This document shows, one piece after another, positions 11,561 to 23,392 of a DNA stretch of 64,000 bases. The position numbers and the translations under genes were made by a program. The DNA lies in the NCBI GenBank assembly GCA_001247695.2, contig LGRX02025926.1, forward strand, positions 1 through 64,000, read 5' to 3'. The stretch comes from Cymbomonas tetramitiformis. Lineage: Eukaryota > Chlorophyta > Pyramimonadophyceae > Pyramimonadales > Pyramimonadaceae. The notes beneath the pieces are model-generated. The model was not told the origin of the DNA. It did no database searches and saw only the letters and a program-made list of their open reading frames with translations. Each line of letters begins with the position of its first letter. Position 1 is the stretch's first letter.

Positions 11561-12083
11561 TACGTGAACGTACAGGTGGGGGAAAATCCAAATTCCTCAA
11601 TTCTAAATTTTGCATTGTTACCGTCAAATTATGAGTGAACGCGGAGGTGCAAAAGGAATGTTGTGAAGTATTGAATAACAAATGTTTAGAAAAGCAAGTG
11701 GTATCGGCAATGAACACAAGGGTATTAATTGGGATACTTACGGAATCAAGATATTGCTATGTTGTCCAACCATATTGACAACTGTTAATATAAAGGTCAG
11801 GGTGAATATAATTTGGAAGCATAATTGGAATGTAATGTGTTTAATTAAAGCAAAGTACCAAATAAAGGAATAGTATAGTTGTAATCTCAAATTTAAGGGC
11901 ACATTAACAACAACAAGCAAGATAAATAATTGGGACATTTGAAGCATTCACCAATTGGCATATTTAATGTCAAGGCTAGGATTTGGAAATTAAGGTTACT
12001 TTATTAAGAAAATACTCTGGTGAGATTTGAGGGTTGGCAATGCAGCCAGTAAAACTAAAATGTTATCTATTTACTACAGGTCA
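11561..12083. other. Gene-free AT-rich spacer
   Basis: I see no gene or strong signal. This is the 3' side of the minus-strand gene that ends at 12084, so it should hold its 3' UTR and poly(A) site. Confidence 0.45.
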
Positions 12084-14961
12084 TTAAGATATCGAATGCA
12101 GGATTCCTCCGTTGACACCCTTTTCTCGCAATTTCTGGAGAGCGGGAGGAATGTTTGTTTGAAGATGTGGGAACTCCTGGATCTTTGCATCCAATGATGT
12201 GATAGCAAGTCTTCTGACCCTCAGCTCTTCAAGACGAAGTGATTTCAGGAAGTTATCCTGATCGATTGCATGTCCTCCGAAGTGAGGTCCAAAGAGAGGA
12301 TTGTTGTGTTTGTCAGTACGAAACGATTTGAAAAAAGGCAGTGCACTACTGCTAGGTATGGCTGACATGTTTGAACCTGCCAAGCGGTATGATACAATCT
12401 GATTTTGTAGGATGTGAGTGAGGTTGCCATCCCTCCAGATTACAACATACAATTTCTCGTCGACGACACGCTTGAGGTCAAGACTATCTCTGAGGGCTCT
12501 GGCTTTCTGAATTGTTGAAAGCTTAGAGAACGGTATGACCACACCAAAAGCCGGAATGTCTCTGGCGCCACCTGTAAACCAAAGGAGCAAAATAGAAGGA
12601 TATCAAGGTAACATGGTTAATGTGATGTCAAGGATGGGAATTATTAGATGGAAACAAATCACAAATCGAAAATAACAAACTCACCTTCAGAGAAAAACTT
12701 GCGAATCGTTTGCCCTTCATATCCGGCTGGAATTGGGTGCCCAGCTGGGTTTTGCGAAGTGTGAGGATGTTGAGCAAGTAGAGTTTCAATCTCTTTTGGT
12801 GTATGGTACCTGTTGATGGATGAATGAGATAAGTGATTGCATATTAATAAATACAAAACTAGGCGAATGATAATAGCTAAGAGAAATTTACCTTAAGGGT
12901 CCAACGCCAATGTCCTTCTTGAGGAATAATGACATCCGTCTAGGTTTTTTGGCCAATCTCATAGGAATAGATGGTTTGCCAAGTCTTCGATTCTCTTTAT
13001 TCTTTGCTGAATTCGCATTTTTTTGCAGTGGAAGAGCAAACTGGTGTTGATCGCAACCGTGTTTTTCATGATAGGGAAGAGGTAGCACCTGAAAGCAAAA
13101 AATGGTCAAGATTGAGTTTGATGAACAATGTGAACAAGAAACACAAGGCAATTTGGAATAATATGTTAGTGAGCATACCTCGCCCGCAATGGTTGGTGGC
13201 TTCACCCCCCAGCAAGTCAGGATGGATATTGATGTTGAATGAGGTGCATGTTTTTGACTCCTTTAAGCCATCTACCAACACCAAAGTCCCGAAAGCTCGA
13301 TACGAAGTATTAGTCCTTGCAGAGCTTCGTGCAAAGGGCTTGTTAAAACCCTCAGGTGCAAACGGATTGCCATCAGCAATAGACGCGCTGACAATAGCCA
13401 ATTCTGTTGCAATGAGTTGTCGATGTGCAGCAAGTGCAAGGAGACGGACATCTACTGAAGCCACTTCATTGGCCATCCGAGTGCTGTTGTTACCAGCTCT
13501 GCAAGCGCGTGATGTCGTGTTTAAGCACTCAACAGCATGCCTTGGTCCAGCACCTGTCGACCTCCCCAAACAAAATTAAACAACAGGCTGTATGGATGGA
13601 GTATTAGTCAATATAGTCTTCAATGTAACCATCCAAGATTTGAAAAATTATTCACATTGCAGGGACATGAATCAGGAGTGCATTTGAAGCCAAGTTTGAA
13701 ACAACTTACCAGGGAATGCTCTGTTGAGTGTTTTCTCATGCCCAAGTAGTTCCAACAAGGTCATGTCAGCAAAGGTATCATCGTATGAGATGGTCGAGTC
13801 TTCGTTTTGAGTAAGTCCGATTAGCATACACACGTGGTCCACTCTCCACTGGACTTGTGAGTGGATCCAGTCGAACTGGCCAGAGGTTTTTTACTGTGCA
13901 ATCTTCCTGGTTGTCCTTGGTGTCCCATATTCTCAGGTTAGCCTCGTTATCCCAGAGATGTACCTGTGAAGTGTGAAGTCAAATTGTTGAATGAGTGGCA
14001 AATTAGTTGTTATTTGATTATATTAAGCCGAGTAGTATATGGAAGCTGATTAGAACATGGTCAACAGCTGTAATGAACATAGTATGACACATGTTGGTCC
14101 AACGATATTAATACTCTTAGAGCATATCACAGGTCGTCTAGCTGAATGAAAACAGTCAATGCATGACAATAAACACGGTTAGTGTAGACACGTAGAATGA
14201 TTGGTGGGCACATCGATTGTCATGCATGAGTGCAAAACGACTACCAACCTGACTCAGTGGGTTGTGTTAGGAGTGAGTGTTGAGTTATTAAACTACAACT
14301 CACCTTGAGAGGGCGCTCCTGCCAACTTTCATATGGCACAATTAATGGTTCATCAAATTTTCGTACATTTATTCGTACATTAAGAGTGTCAGAGGCGCGG
14401 GTGCTTGCGAAGCAAATAATCCCACTGCCATCTACGAAATTGATACTGTAAACAGCTCTGGTGGTTTCAGGATCTGTACACAACAATACAAAACATTAGT
14501 TTATTCGATGATGATAGTGACAAACTTGAATTTGAAATCAAGGACGTGATTGAAGTTACCTTGTGCGTTGTAAAATGGATATACATTCTTCATGGCGTAC
14601 TCGACATTTGGATGGTAGGTTAAATGGCCAGATGTGCCAAGTCCAAGTAGCAGTACCCTTGAATCCAGAGTAATATCGGACCACATTCGACGTGGTGGTG
14701 TATCGTTGTGCACAAGTTTCTTCCCAAGAATTTGAGTAGAGGACATGTACAGTTGTACACAGGATTTGCATTCACCCATTCGTTGAGGAGATTGAACTCA
14801 GTGACGAGACAAGGACCTCCCTTCCTTATCTTTCCTTTGGTGGATATTGTCGCTCGATCGCCAAGGGCCTGGAAGTTCTGGATACGTACGTTGGCCTTGG
14901 TCACCAAAAGTGGGTCTAAGACATTTAAAGCTTGGTCTAGTATTTCTGATGCCTCAGGCAT
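12084..14961 (-). CDS. Unrecognised 7-exon gene
   Basis: I do not recognise the family. Exons read by eye on the minus strand are 14961-14560, 14473-14304, 13963-13710, 13553-13179, 13088-12892, 12809-12685 and 12571-12084, all with GT-AG borders. Junction phases agree and give about 670 residues, starting MPEASEILDQALNVLDPLL and ending KGVNGGILHSIS. Examples of clean junctions are AAG|GTGAGT to ACAG|GTACAT (phase 0) and TTAAG|GTAAAT to CAACAG|GTACC (phase 2). Three single-base problems break the frame: near 14750, in the A6 run near 13888, and in the C6 run at 13205-13210 (minus-strand G6). Each is repairable by one base. Introns are short (82-340 nt). No transmembrane segments or nuclease or ATPase motifs are visible. 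Exon 6 has a Pro/His-rich stretch. It may belong to a mobile element, because GCGTCA arrays flank the pair, but this is conjecture. Confidence 0.65.
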
Positions 14962-15120
14962 TATCAGCGCTCAACGTTGACAAGGATACTGCACACCATA
15001 AAGCACAATGACAAAATTAGCAGGTTGTAAATAAATGATAAAATTCAAGTGAACATATTGGTAATAATATTAATGGTAATTTAGTTGAATTCACTCACCT
15101 ATAAGATAATGGGCTTCAAA

Positions 15121-15585
15121 TTATTGAATGAATTGCGGCAAGGTTGAAGGTAGCCCCCATTCTTTGATAAAAGAATGGGGCAGGTCCTTGGTGACCTCCA
15201 CAATGGCCTCCAGGGTCTGGACAGCGCCAGAGATGTCCGCGATGTTTCTGGACAGCTCGTACTGCGAAGCCAAGCTCAAGTTGTAAAACGTCTCCGAGGA
15301 CATGTAGATGTCGTACAACTTGCCCACCTCCACGTGTTCCAGTAGAGGAGCTACGTCCTGTAGGGTTGCCCCAGCCATGAGCCTCCACCCAGTGGCCATG
15401 AGAACGTCGCCAGGGGCATCCCTAAAAGTGACTGATACCACGGGTTGCTTATCTTTGGTACGTGATAAGCTGCGTGATTTGCTCTCGCATATAGCAAAAA
15501 CACGGAATTTAAGACTGGATAGGTCCTCATCGTTCTCAAACTTACTCTTCAGGGTGCCAAACCATGTTTTGGAAAATTGAGACAT
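15121..15585 (-). CDS. Unrecognised 154-aa protein, possibly OB-fold-like
   Basis: A single uninterrupted frame (MSQFSKTWFGTLKSKFENDE to STLPQFIQ), upstream of and co-directional with the 7-exon gene, with a 160-bp gap. The middle section (KFRVFAICESK, QPVVSVTFRDAPGDVLMATG, LLEHVEVGKLYDIYM) alternates strands with a RD-x-G turn and a GK-Y strand, which resembles nucleic-acid-binding OB folds. That is a pattern impression, not a family match. The C-terminal third looks helical. There is no signal peptide or membrane segment. The pairing with the gene downstream suggests a shared origin. Confidence 0.6.
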   Translation of the reverse strand: MSQFSKTWFGTLKSKFENDEDLSSLKFRVFAICESKSRSLSRTKDKQPVVSVTFRDAPGDVLMATGWRLMAGATLQDVAPLLEHVEVGKLYDIYMSSETFYNLSLASQYELSRNIADISGAVQTLEAIVEVTKDLPHSFIKEWGLPSTLPQFIQ

Positions 15586-16597
15586 GTTGAAGTTAAAGTT
15601 GCTTTGATGTATATTTTTGAATTCAGAAATGATAACAATAAGAGTCGTTGGTAATTTATATGTTGATACATAGGGGCACTGTCACAATTTAGATGAATGT
15701 GTGTGGCCATAATGATCGCCAAATGTCGTCATCAAAGCATGCCAATTGTCAAATGTGTTACATTTGTAGCGTATCAACAATTATTTGCATTTTATATCAA
15801 TTTGATGGTTGAAATTACTTTGAGCAAACTCTGATTTCATCAATTATTCATGTATCAATCGATGTGATTGGCCAAACAAATATGTTTCATTTTGAACCAA
15901 AGATGAAGCGAAATTGTTCATCTTTCAAATCTCAAGCTGATTTCATAGTAATATGTTGTCAATTGCAACTGGTGAACAAACAAATCAAATCAAATTGTGT
16001 TGTACTATTCAAATCTCAAGATAGTTGTGATTCATTGTTTAAATATTCGATCATATTTGATAATTGATTGGTTGTAAATTTTGATGTGAAATTTGTCTTA
16101 GATATCGTGAGTGGTCTATGGTTAATAGACACTGAGAGGCCCACATGTGGACAGAGGGCATAAGGGGTTGTGGTGTGGTTGCACGTTGCAGTGTAAGGCG
16201 GGGCGAGGGGGTGGTCGTTAGGGGTGTGACAAGGAATAGTGGGGGACTTATTGGTATGGGGTTGATACAAGGTATGTCAGAAGAAAGAAAGAAAATGATG
16301 GATCGTGACTATGATAAACCAAGTGACCAAATAAACACTGGACGTGCGGTAAGCGGTTAACTAGACCGCGGCGGTTATAAGATATAGGTTCGTGCACCCA
16401 AGCCCCACCCGGCCAATTGTGATCGAAGCATGCGATGGCATTGACCCCCCAATCATGCGCCCTCCTCCCCCGACCAAACATTCAGCATCCAACACCCCCC
16501 AACACATTTCAGTCCAGTGGGGAGAGGGCGAACCCCTTCTCCTCCCCCCAAAATAAAAATGTAATGTAAGCGGCCATGGGCCCAGCTCATATGGTTC
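15586..16597. other. Gene-free spacer
   Basis: AT-rich up to about 16070 with repeated ATTCAAATCTCAAG-like phrases, then G-rich. This is the likely promoter side of the minus-strand gene starting at 15585. I see no coding region. Confidence 0.45.
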
Positions 16598-17490
16598 GAC
16601 GTTCATGACAGTGTCATCAGCCTTCATTTTCGCAGATTTGCGTGTCACTGAGTCTCAATTCTCATGTCTGATGTGTCCTTGGCGACCACATCCAAATATT
16701 TAAACAGGTTTTATATTATAAATTATTTATTTTAAATTTATTATAATAAGCGTGACAGATCAAACAGCGACGCATGACGCTGACGATGATTATCGAAAAG
16801 CGTCACGCATGATGACAGCGAACGAAAGCGTCATCGTCAGCGTCATGCATGATGACAACGACCAAGAAGCGTCTGCGTCTACGTCTATAGCAAAGGGGCG
16901 ACAACCTACTGTAATGATTTCTCCCCAAAAATTTATGCACAAATGTGTGACATAAAAAAACAGATTTTTCAAAGATGTGACAAACTTCCTCTTTACTGTC
17001 GTGTCATGTTGTGTTACTGTCATAAATAAAAAGAGCGTGAGCGCGAAAAGCCTGACAGTCGAAAAGCGTCAAAGCGTCAAAGCGTCAAAGAATAAAACTT
17101 AAAAAATAATAAGCCTTCGATTCTCTACGGGTCACGGCCACCCCTGTGGGGGGAAGGGGGAGGGTTCCCCCACCCCCCCAAAAAAATGTGAGAAGCAGCT
17201 TGATTTCCATCTGAGTTCGGCCAGCCCATACAGCTGCATTCATGAATTCGATTCCCCACATGTCACGGCCACCCCAGTGGGAGTCCCCCACACCCCAAAT
17301 GTGAGAAGCAGCTTGATTTCCATCGGGGCTCGGCCAGCCCATACTGTGTCACAGCTGACGTTCATGACAGTGTCATCAACTTTCATTCTCAAAGCTTTAC
17401 GCTTTACAGACTGCGTCTCTTGTCATGTCATACGTCTAACGTCTTATGTGTCAATGTCCAGTCGACCACATCCAAATATTTATACCGTCA
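16598..17490. repeat. Diverged direct repeats and GCGTCA-rich core
   Basis: About 110 bp beginning gttcatgacagtgtcatca occurs at 16598-16707 and again, diverged, at 17362-17490; both end accacatccaaatattta. Between them, 16750-16880 is packed with GCGTCA/TGACGC motifs and 17063-17090 has agcgtcaa in tandem. A unit of about 100 bp, containing gtcacggccacccc and gtgagaagcagcttgatttc, is tandemly duplicated at 17130-17231 and 17264-17342. This could be the remains of an LTR- or TIR-bounded element. Confidence 0.65.
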
Positions 17491-17610
17491 ATAAAGTCTT
17501 CATCTTATTTTATAGGGTGCCGTCGGGTTTCAACTATTCAATTCCTTTATCATATTCATAGCAATTTCCATATTTAATATACTTTTTAAAATCATTTATG
17601 TATATAATTC

Positions 17611-17898
17611 ATACTGACCACCAAAACCTATTGAAGCATATCCCACCATGATATATAATTAGTTTAGCGAGTTAAAATCCACCAAAAAAATGCTAGAGCA
17701 AAAGTTACCAAGCGAATTTCGAATTTTGAATTATTTGTCTTGCTATTGTGTCATATGGAGACACCTGGCGCCAAATAATTCAAAATTCGAAATTCGCTTG
17801 GTAACTTTTGCTCAAGCATTTTTTTTGTGGATTTTAACTCGCTAAACTGATTATATATCATGGTGGGATATGCTTCAATAGGTTTTGGTGGTCCGTAT
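17611..17898. mobile_element. 288-bp foldback MITE
   Basis: Arms of about 125 bp (17611-17735 and 17773-17898) are near-perfect inverted repeats around a 37-nt centre. The outer end starts atactgaccacc and the inner arm ends gaattttgaattattt. Flanking AAATCAT on the left and ATGATTTT on the right belong to the host foldback arm. The transcript would form a long hairpin. Confidence 0.85.
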
Positions 17899-18335
17899 GA
17901 TTTTACGAAAGCGACATTTTCATAAGGGAAGGGTTATACGCGCTGGAATTCACACGTCGTTTCCGTCTCAATCCCGAAAAAATTCTGAACCAGCGTGACG
18001 GTCATATCGCTATCGTCTTGCGTCTCGCGTGGCATCAAGGATGCCGATTCAGTTTTTGGGTTTCGTGACGGCGTGGCGCGAGTTTTGGGGGTTGGCGCCA
18101 GCGCGCTGAAACGCTGGCGTGGCGCGAGCTTTTTTGCGCTCGCGCCGCGCGCCGGCGTGGCGTCAAAATTTTAACCTCGCGCCGTCGCGCTGGCGCGGGA
18201 AAAAATGACTTTTTGGCGCCACACGTCCGATCCCGCTTCAAAATCGCGCGCTCGATTCGCTACTTGTGCGCGGCTAAATCGTGGCTGATTTGGGGCTCCG
18301 TTCGTTTGAAATGTCGATTTTTACGAACAAATTAA

Positions 18336-20638
18336 TCTATATTATTAAGTCGCCTAATATGCTCTTTTTGAGCCTTCCGATTCAAAAATGCCGATCTGCC
18401 GCATCGTGTCGGCTGTCCTACTGCAGACGTCGGCTGTCCTACTCCAGATTTTGCGAGGAGCTCACAGACGCTGCTCATCTGACCAATCATATTCACAGTA
18501 CTTCATTAAATTCGTAACTTTTTCATACCCGATCTTCCATTCAGGTCAGGTATTGGTTCGAAAAATTCGAGCCAATGATGTTTTAGATTCTGGCCTAAAA
18601 TCAGGTTATCGTCCGATTGAATCTTAGATGGTTACGGGCGTCAGATCCGGATATTTCCTGGACTCTCATCATTAATTTTTCCTACTATCCATGAAGCAGG
18701 TTCATGGAACCTAATCCTGAATCGAGAATGCCGCGGACCCGCGTATGACGGTATGAGTGTTTGACCGAGCACCCGTTCCAAATACGTTCCGCGCCTTGCC
18801 AACGTTACATTCATTATTCACCAGGAGCGCCCACCCTGCACTTCTGCACTGCACGCAGACTTGAACTGCCTGCAACTCCAGCTTTATACTTTTCACTATT
18901 TTTCACTTTTCACTATTTTTCATTGTTTATGTGTAAACTGAAAGCGCGGTTTGTGGGCGTGTCGGAGATTGTGCAGGTTGCCCGTGAGATTCAAAGCTCC
19001 AATTTACGGTACGTTGGTTCCTAGCTCTCTGTTTTCCCGTTTCTCCGTTGCTGTTTGTACGGCTGCTTCACAAGTGGTCCCGGCCGTATTTGTGAGCAAT
19101 GAATGTTCTTATGGAAGTTTTCAATTTTGCACGTTTTCTGCGGCAATTTCCGCGACTGACTCGATTTTGCAAATATGGTGTATGCCGAAACAGTTCACCG
19201 CAGTGCGCCCGCCCATACAGCCCCACTTTTTGTTGGTCTGTTCCTACTTACTTTGTGCCTGTTTTCCCCACTGACCTGGGTGTAAAAGTTTGTTATTGTA
19301 TTTGAATTGCGTGCTAACCCTTTCGTCAGGTTTCGCTTTCGTTGGGGTAGGTGGCGCGTGGCAGTTCACCTTTGCGACCAACCATCCTCTACCGCCATGA
19401 TTTCCTTCGAGCCCTTGAGCTCCTTGAGCTCCCTTCGTTTTTCTCATCACTTTTTTTATATTTGGCACGCATAGTCAACTTGAAATATTTCACGCGACTT
19501 TTTTATGCTGTTTTCAATAGTCATGTAATATGGCATGCATGGTGTCCGGGATGTAAGCTGAATACATCCCGGATTGGGTTCGAGTCCCAACATGCCAACT
19601 GTATCCTAATGAATATGTCAGTGGTCGTTTTCTGAGATGTGACGAAGCATAGATGTTGTCGCAACCACGGGAGCATGAGGAACACTACACTAAACATAGT
19701 GTCAAGACATTCTTGAAAACGTGCATACCCGCGCGAACTCACACTCCCGAGCGCTCATTATATCCCCCATGGTTCAAGAGAATTGCTTACTTGATCCGAA
19801 GAATGTTGGTACCCGTGGGTTACTAACAGTCCAGGGAATAAGATACGAACCATATGCGTTCTCAATATCACGCAGATAGTTCATATCCATCAAGTCAAAT
19901 AAGGGCTGCCTGCCCTTTCCGCTCAGCGACGGAAAACCAAAAAGAATGTTGCGATATCATGTCTCACTCGACGGTCTCAACGTCTGCGTCTCAACCGCAC
20001 GAGGAAATAAATGTGTGTTAGCGCTAGCGTCTGACCTTCCGAATCGCTGAATTGCAAATCATGATTGTTGATTCTGTCATGTTCGGCGGTTCTGGGCCGT
20101 CATCGACATCGACATCGCGATGTACATGTCATGCGATGGCCATGGCCCATTGCAATTTGCAAAGCTTTAGTATGTGGCACGCCGGGGTTTTCCCCCCAAA
20201 GGTTCCTACGGGTAGTGACACCTGACACGTCTCAGTAGCGATTCGCCACGATGCGTGAATTCTGAATGTGAATAGGTGGAGGGAATCCATGAAGTGACAC
20301 CGCTGGCGCTGCCATCTATATTTATACTTAAAAAGCCGACTGGATACAATTATACAATAGACGTGTGTCACGGTAAAGATTGTTAGATTCAAGATAGAAT
20401 ATTACGAGAGGAATAGATGCACCTTCGGTGCGACAATTTTTAATTATTTTAAACATAGAATAGTCGATAGCGTCAAGTGTCTACTCCGCTCCGGTATAAA
20501 TCCAAAACGCGAAAGAGATTAGAGAGAGAGAGTGTATATGTATGGAAAGGGGGGGATCTATATTTAATTATTCCAAACCGTGACGCGAACACCCTCATAC
20601 CCGATACCGAATGCGGGCCCTACGGGTAGTAGCTAGTA
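18336..20638. repeat. 2.3-kb unit, copy 1
   Basis: This stretch is almost identical to the reverse complement of 26937-29237. It lies inside the Mutator-like element. Shared limits are tctatattatt on the left and gggtagtagctagta on the right. It carries the tRNA-like fold at 19531-19597. Short open frames are conserved between copies only because the DNA is conserved; none has domain sense. Confidence 0.85.
19531..19597 (+). ncRNA. tRNA-like fold without D arm (copy 1)
   Basis: A 7-bp acceptor-like stem TGGCATG/CATGCCA (19531-19537 with 19591-19597) closes the fold. A 10-bp arm (CCGGGATGTA/TACATCCCGG) has a 7-nt loop AGCTGAA. A 5-bp T arm (TTGGG/CCCAA) has the canonical T loop TTCGAGT, which is also a B-box-like sequence. 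There is no D arm. It is too degenerate for a working tRNA. It could be a tRNA-derived SINE-like part or a structured RNA. Confidence 0.45.
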
Positions 20639-21365
20639 ACCCTATGATTTGGCGACACGTGAAAAATTAATTTCAGTTTCAAGTCCAAAATGATCGGAAT
20701 GCTGCGTTCGATATGTCAGGCCGCCGAAGCATGAGAATCCATGTAATATAACTGCGAATTTCTTGCTACAAATGCCTTGGAGCTGCGCACGTCAGTTTGC
20801 AAGTATGGTCTTCCGCCAGATTGCAGCGTGGCGCGACATCGTAGCGTATCGTGCCAGGCGCCAGCGTGGCGCGGGTTCTGAGAGGTGGCGCCAGCGCGCC
20901 GAAACGCTGGCGCGGCGCTGAATTTTTTACTCCGCGCCAAAGCGCTGGCGCGGCGTCAAACCCCCATGGCGCGGGTGGCGCGTCCAAACGCCGTCGCGCC
21001 GTCGCGTCCAATCGGCATTCTTGCGTGGCATCGTGAATTTAATTTCCAGGATTATTAAAACAGATAATCAATTTATCTTCCATCGATATCGCGGATACGA
21101 TTACCGTTGGCGCTGGCGTTGACTAGCTCAACCATAAAGCGCTCGCTGCGACATTTATTACTGCTCATAATTTTCTCAACGTTCCTTCGCCTCATGGCCG
21201 GAACGGTGTTCACTGTGACTGCTGTGTTATGTGCAGGGATTGCGGAAGTGTCTGGCTGTTTTTATTTTTCAATTCGTTTATTGCATATATGCGAACTCAC
21301 GGTATTCGGTGTGTGCAGCTTGTGTCGCAGGTTTTCCGATGGCGAGGAGGGACGCACCTTTTTGA

Positions 21366-21414
21366 GATGTGGAAGTCTAGGGCAACCTAGCTTGGGATGA
21401 TACCCAACCACATC
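21366..21414 (+). ncRNA. tRNA-like fold without D arm (variant)
   Basis: GATGTGG/CCACATC closes a structure with a CTAGG/CCTAG arm and a TTGGG/CCCAA arm. The same outer stem and layout recur at 21546-21603 with different arm sequence, so pairing is kept while sequence changes. The T-loop position reads ATGATA here. Confidence 0.35.
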
Positions 21415-21545
21415 GGCCTTACTTTGTTTTCATATTTTAATCTACTCACCTTGCATATGCATACAAACTTTGAGGAGCATCGAGGTTTGATAAGTTTTAG
21501 ACTGATTTATCATTTTGGGTTTGTGGCGCCATCGCGACCTCTTGG

Positions 21546-21603
21546 GATGTGGAAGTCAAGGTTGAGCATGCCAACCTTGCTTGGGTTCGAACCCAACCAC
21601 ATC
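21546..21603 (+). ncRNA. tRNA-like fold without D arm (variant)
   Basis: The outer stem is GATGTGG/CCACATC. The 8-bp arm CAAGGTTG/CAACCTTG has a 7-nt loop AGCATGC. The T-arm-like TTGGG/CCCAA has loop TTCGAA and directly abuts the outer stem. An inverted relative lies at about 22418-22474 in the right foldback arm. Confidence 0.4.
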
Positions 21604-21608
21604 GAAGT

Positions 21609-22320
21609 CTGAGTCCTTGTGCTTCAGGGAATTAAAATATGTATATCTTAGCAATATTTGTGGAAAGTCTCGTGCGCTAGAACGCATGGGAAGCCCTTGG
21701 CAGTTTGGCATGTATTGGGTTTGGGTCCATTCGAGCCCAAACCCAATAAATCTGCCAAAGAAATAAACTGATCATTTCGCGAACAATGTATCTCAGTCCT
21801 TGAGCTTCAGGAAACTAAAAGAGATAAATCTCGAGAATATTTGTGGAAAGTCTCGTGCGCTAGAACGCATGGGAAGCCCTTGGCTGTTTGGCATGTATTG
21901 GGTTTGGGTACATTCGAGCCCAAACCCAATAAATCTGCCAAAGAAATAAACTGTTCGTTTCGGGCACGATGTATGCCAGCCCTTGAGCTTCAGGGAACTT
22001 AAATGTATATATCTCGACAATATTTGTGGAAAGTCTCGTGCGCTAGAACGCACGGGAAGCCCTTGGCTGTTTGGAATATATTGGGTTTGGGTACATTCGA
22101 GCCCAAACCCAATAAATCTGCCAAGGAAATAAACTGTTTGTTTCGCAAACAATGTATCTCAGTCCTTGAGCTTTAGGGAACTTGAAGATATATATCTTGG
22201 CAAAATATCAGCGTAGTTTCATTTGCTAGGAAGCACGGGAAGACCTTGACTGTTTGGCATTTGTTGGTTTGGGTACATGAAAACCCAAACCCAAAAAGCT
22301 CTTTGTCATGAAGTGACCTT
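21609..22320. repeat. Four tandem units of about 183 bp
   Basis: Units start near 21609, 21791, 21975 and 22157. The first three share aagtctcgtgcgctagaacg and a strong hairpin (TTGGGTTTGGG/CCCAAACCCAA) inside a TTGGCAG/CTGCCAA stem; the fourth is diverged. This is the centre of the foldback element. Confidence 0.85.
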
Positions 22321-23392
22321 CTCGTGCAAACTTGACGACAATACTTGCGCGCAAGATGGTGAACTAATATTACTCTCAGCAAATTTAGTGCAAAGTTTCG
22401 TGCGCTAACACAGAGGACTTCGATGTGGTTGGGTTCGAACCCAAGCAAGGTTGGCATGCTCAACCTTGTCTTCCACACCCCAAGAGGTCGCGATGACGCC
22501 ATAAACCCCAAAAGATAAATCAGTCTCTAACTAATCACACCTCGATGCTCCTCAAACTTTGTATGCATATTCAAAGTGAGTTGAATAAAACGTGAGAACA
22601 AGGTGGGTCCGATGTGGTTGGGTGTGATCCCAAGCTAGGTTGCCCTAGACTTCCACACCACAAGAAAGCGCGCCCCTCCTCGCCATCGGAAAACCTGCGA
22701 CACAAGCTGCACAAAATGAGTATCGCGAGTTGGCACATATGCATAAGTAAACTGAAAAATAGAAGCAGCCAAACACTTCCGAAATCCCTGCGCATAACAC
22801 AGCAGCCACGACATCGTTCCGCCCATGAGGCGAAGCGAAGGACCGTTGAGAAAATTATGAGCAGTAAATGTTGGTGCGCAGCTCTTTATCCTTGAGCAAG
22901 TCAACGCCAACGGCAATCGTATCCGCGATATCGATGGAAGATAAATTGATGATGATTTAATAATCCTGGAAATTAAATTCACGATGACACGCGAGACGAT
23001 GCGATGCGAGACGATATGACCGTCACGCTGGTTCAGAATTTTTCCGGGATTGAGACGGAAACGACGTGTGAATTCCAGCGCGTATAACCCTTCCCTTTTC
23101 ATAATGGAAACATAATTGTTTTAAATATGGAAACTGCTATCAATCATTTTTAATTCCAAAACAGCCGGCACCCTACCCTTAATACTACAGTGCTAAGTTA
23201 TATTTATACTCAACAGTCGTGAAACTGTGCAATTCCAATAAAATTAAATTAAAATTAAATATCACCAATTAATAAATATAAAGAGGCTTTGTATTGAATA
23301 TTCTAAATAGGGGGTACGTAAACGTACAGGTGGGGGAAAAATAATCCCCAATCTTCGTGAACGAACGTATAAACTAAAACTTTGAAAACAAC

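Larger units (their letters stand above)
18037..21022. mobile_element. 3-kb Mutator-like TIR element
   Basis: The ends are AAGGATGCCGATT at 18037 and AATCGGCATTCTT ending at 21022. The element is flanked by a 10-bp direct duplication gcgtggcatc (18027-18036 and 21023-21032). The matching unoccupied sequence sits in the right foldback arm near 22978-22995. Subterminal 200-bp zones are extremely rich in ggcgcc/gcgctggcg (18050-18270 and 20820-21010). The 9-11 bp duplication size fits Mutator-like elements. No transposase frame is seen. The interior is the 2.3-kb unit also present inverted at 26937-29237. Confidence 0.75.
17514..23174. mobile_element. Large foldback element, disrupted by later insertions
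   Basis: The outer ends pair: AGGGTGCCG at 17514 with CGGCACCCT at 23166-23174. The left arm survives in pieces, 17514-17600, 17899-18036 and 21033-21610. It pairs with the continuous right arm 22410-23174; for example ttatacgcgctggaattcac near 17934 matches the reverse complement near 23080. Arms were about 770 bp. The centre (21609-22320) is a tandem array. I see no transposase, so the element is non-autonomous. The uninterrupted right arm shows what the left arm looked like before insertion. Confidence 0.8.

Noticed and set aside
18761..19305. Open frames conserved between the two 2.3-kb copies
   Set aside because: Conservation follows from near-identical DNA. The frames overlap one another, cross the tRNA-like region's neighbourhood and show no domain.
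21609..22320. CRISPR-like array
   Set aside because: Units of about 183 bp are contiguous without unique spacers, and the setting is eukaryotic.
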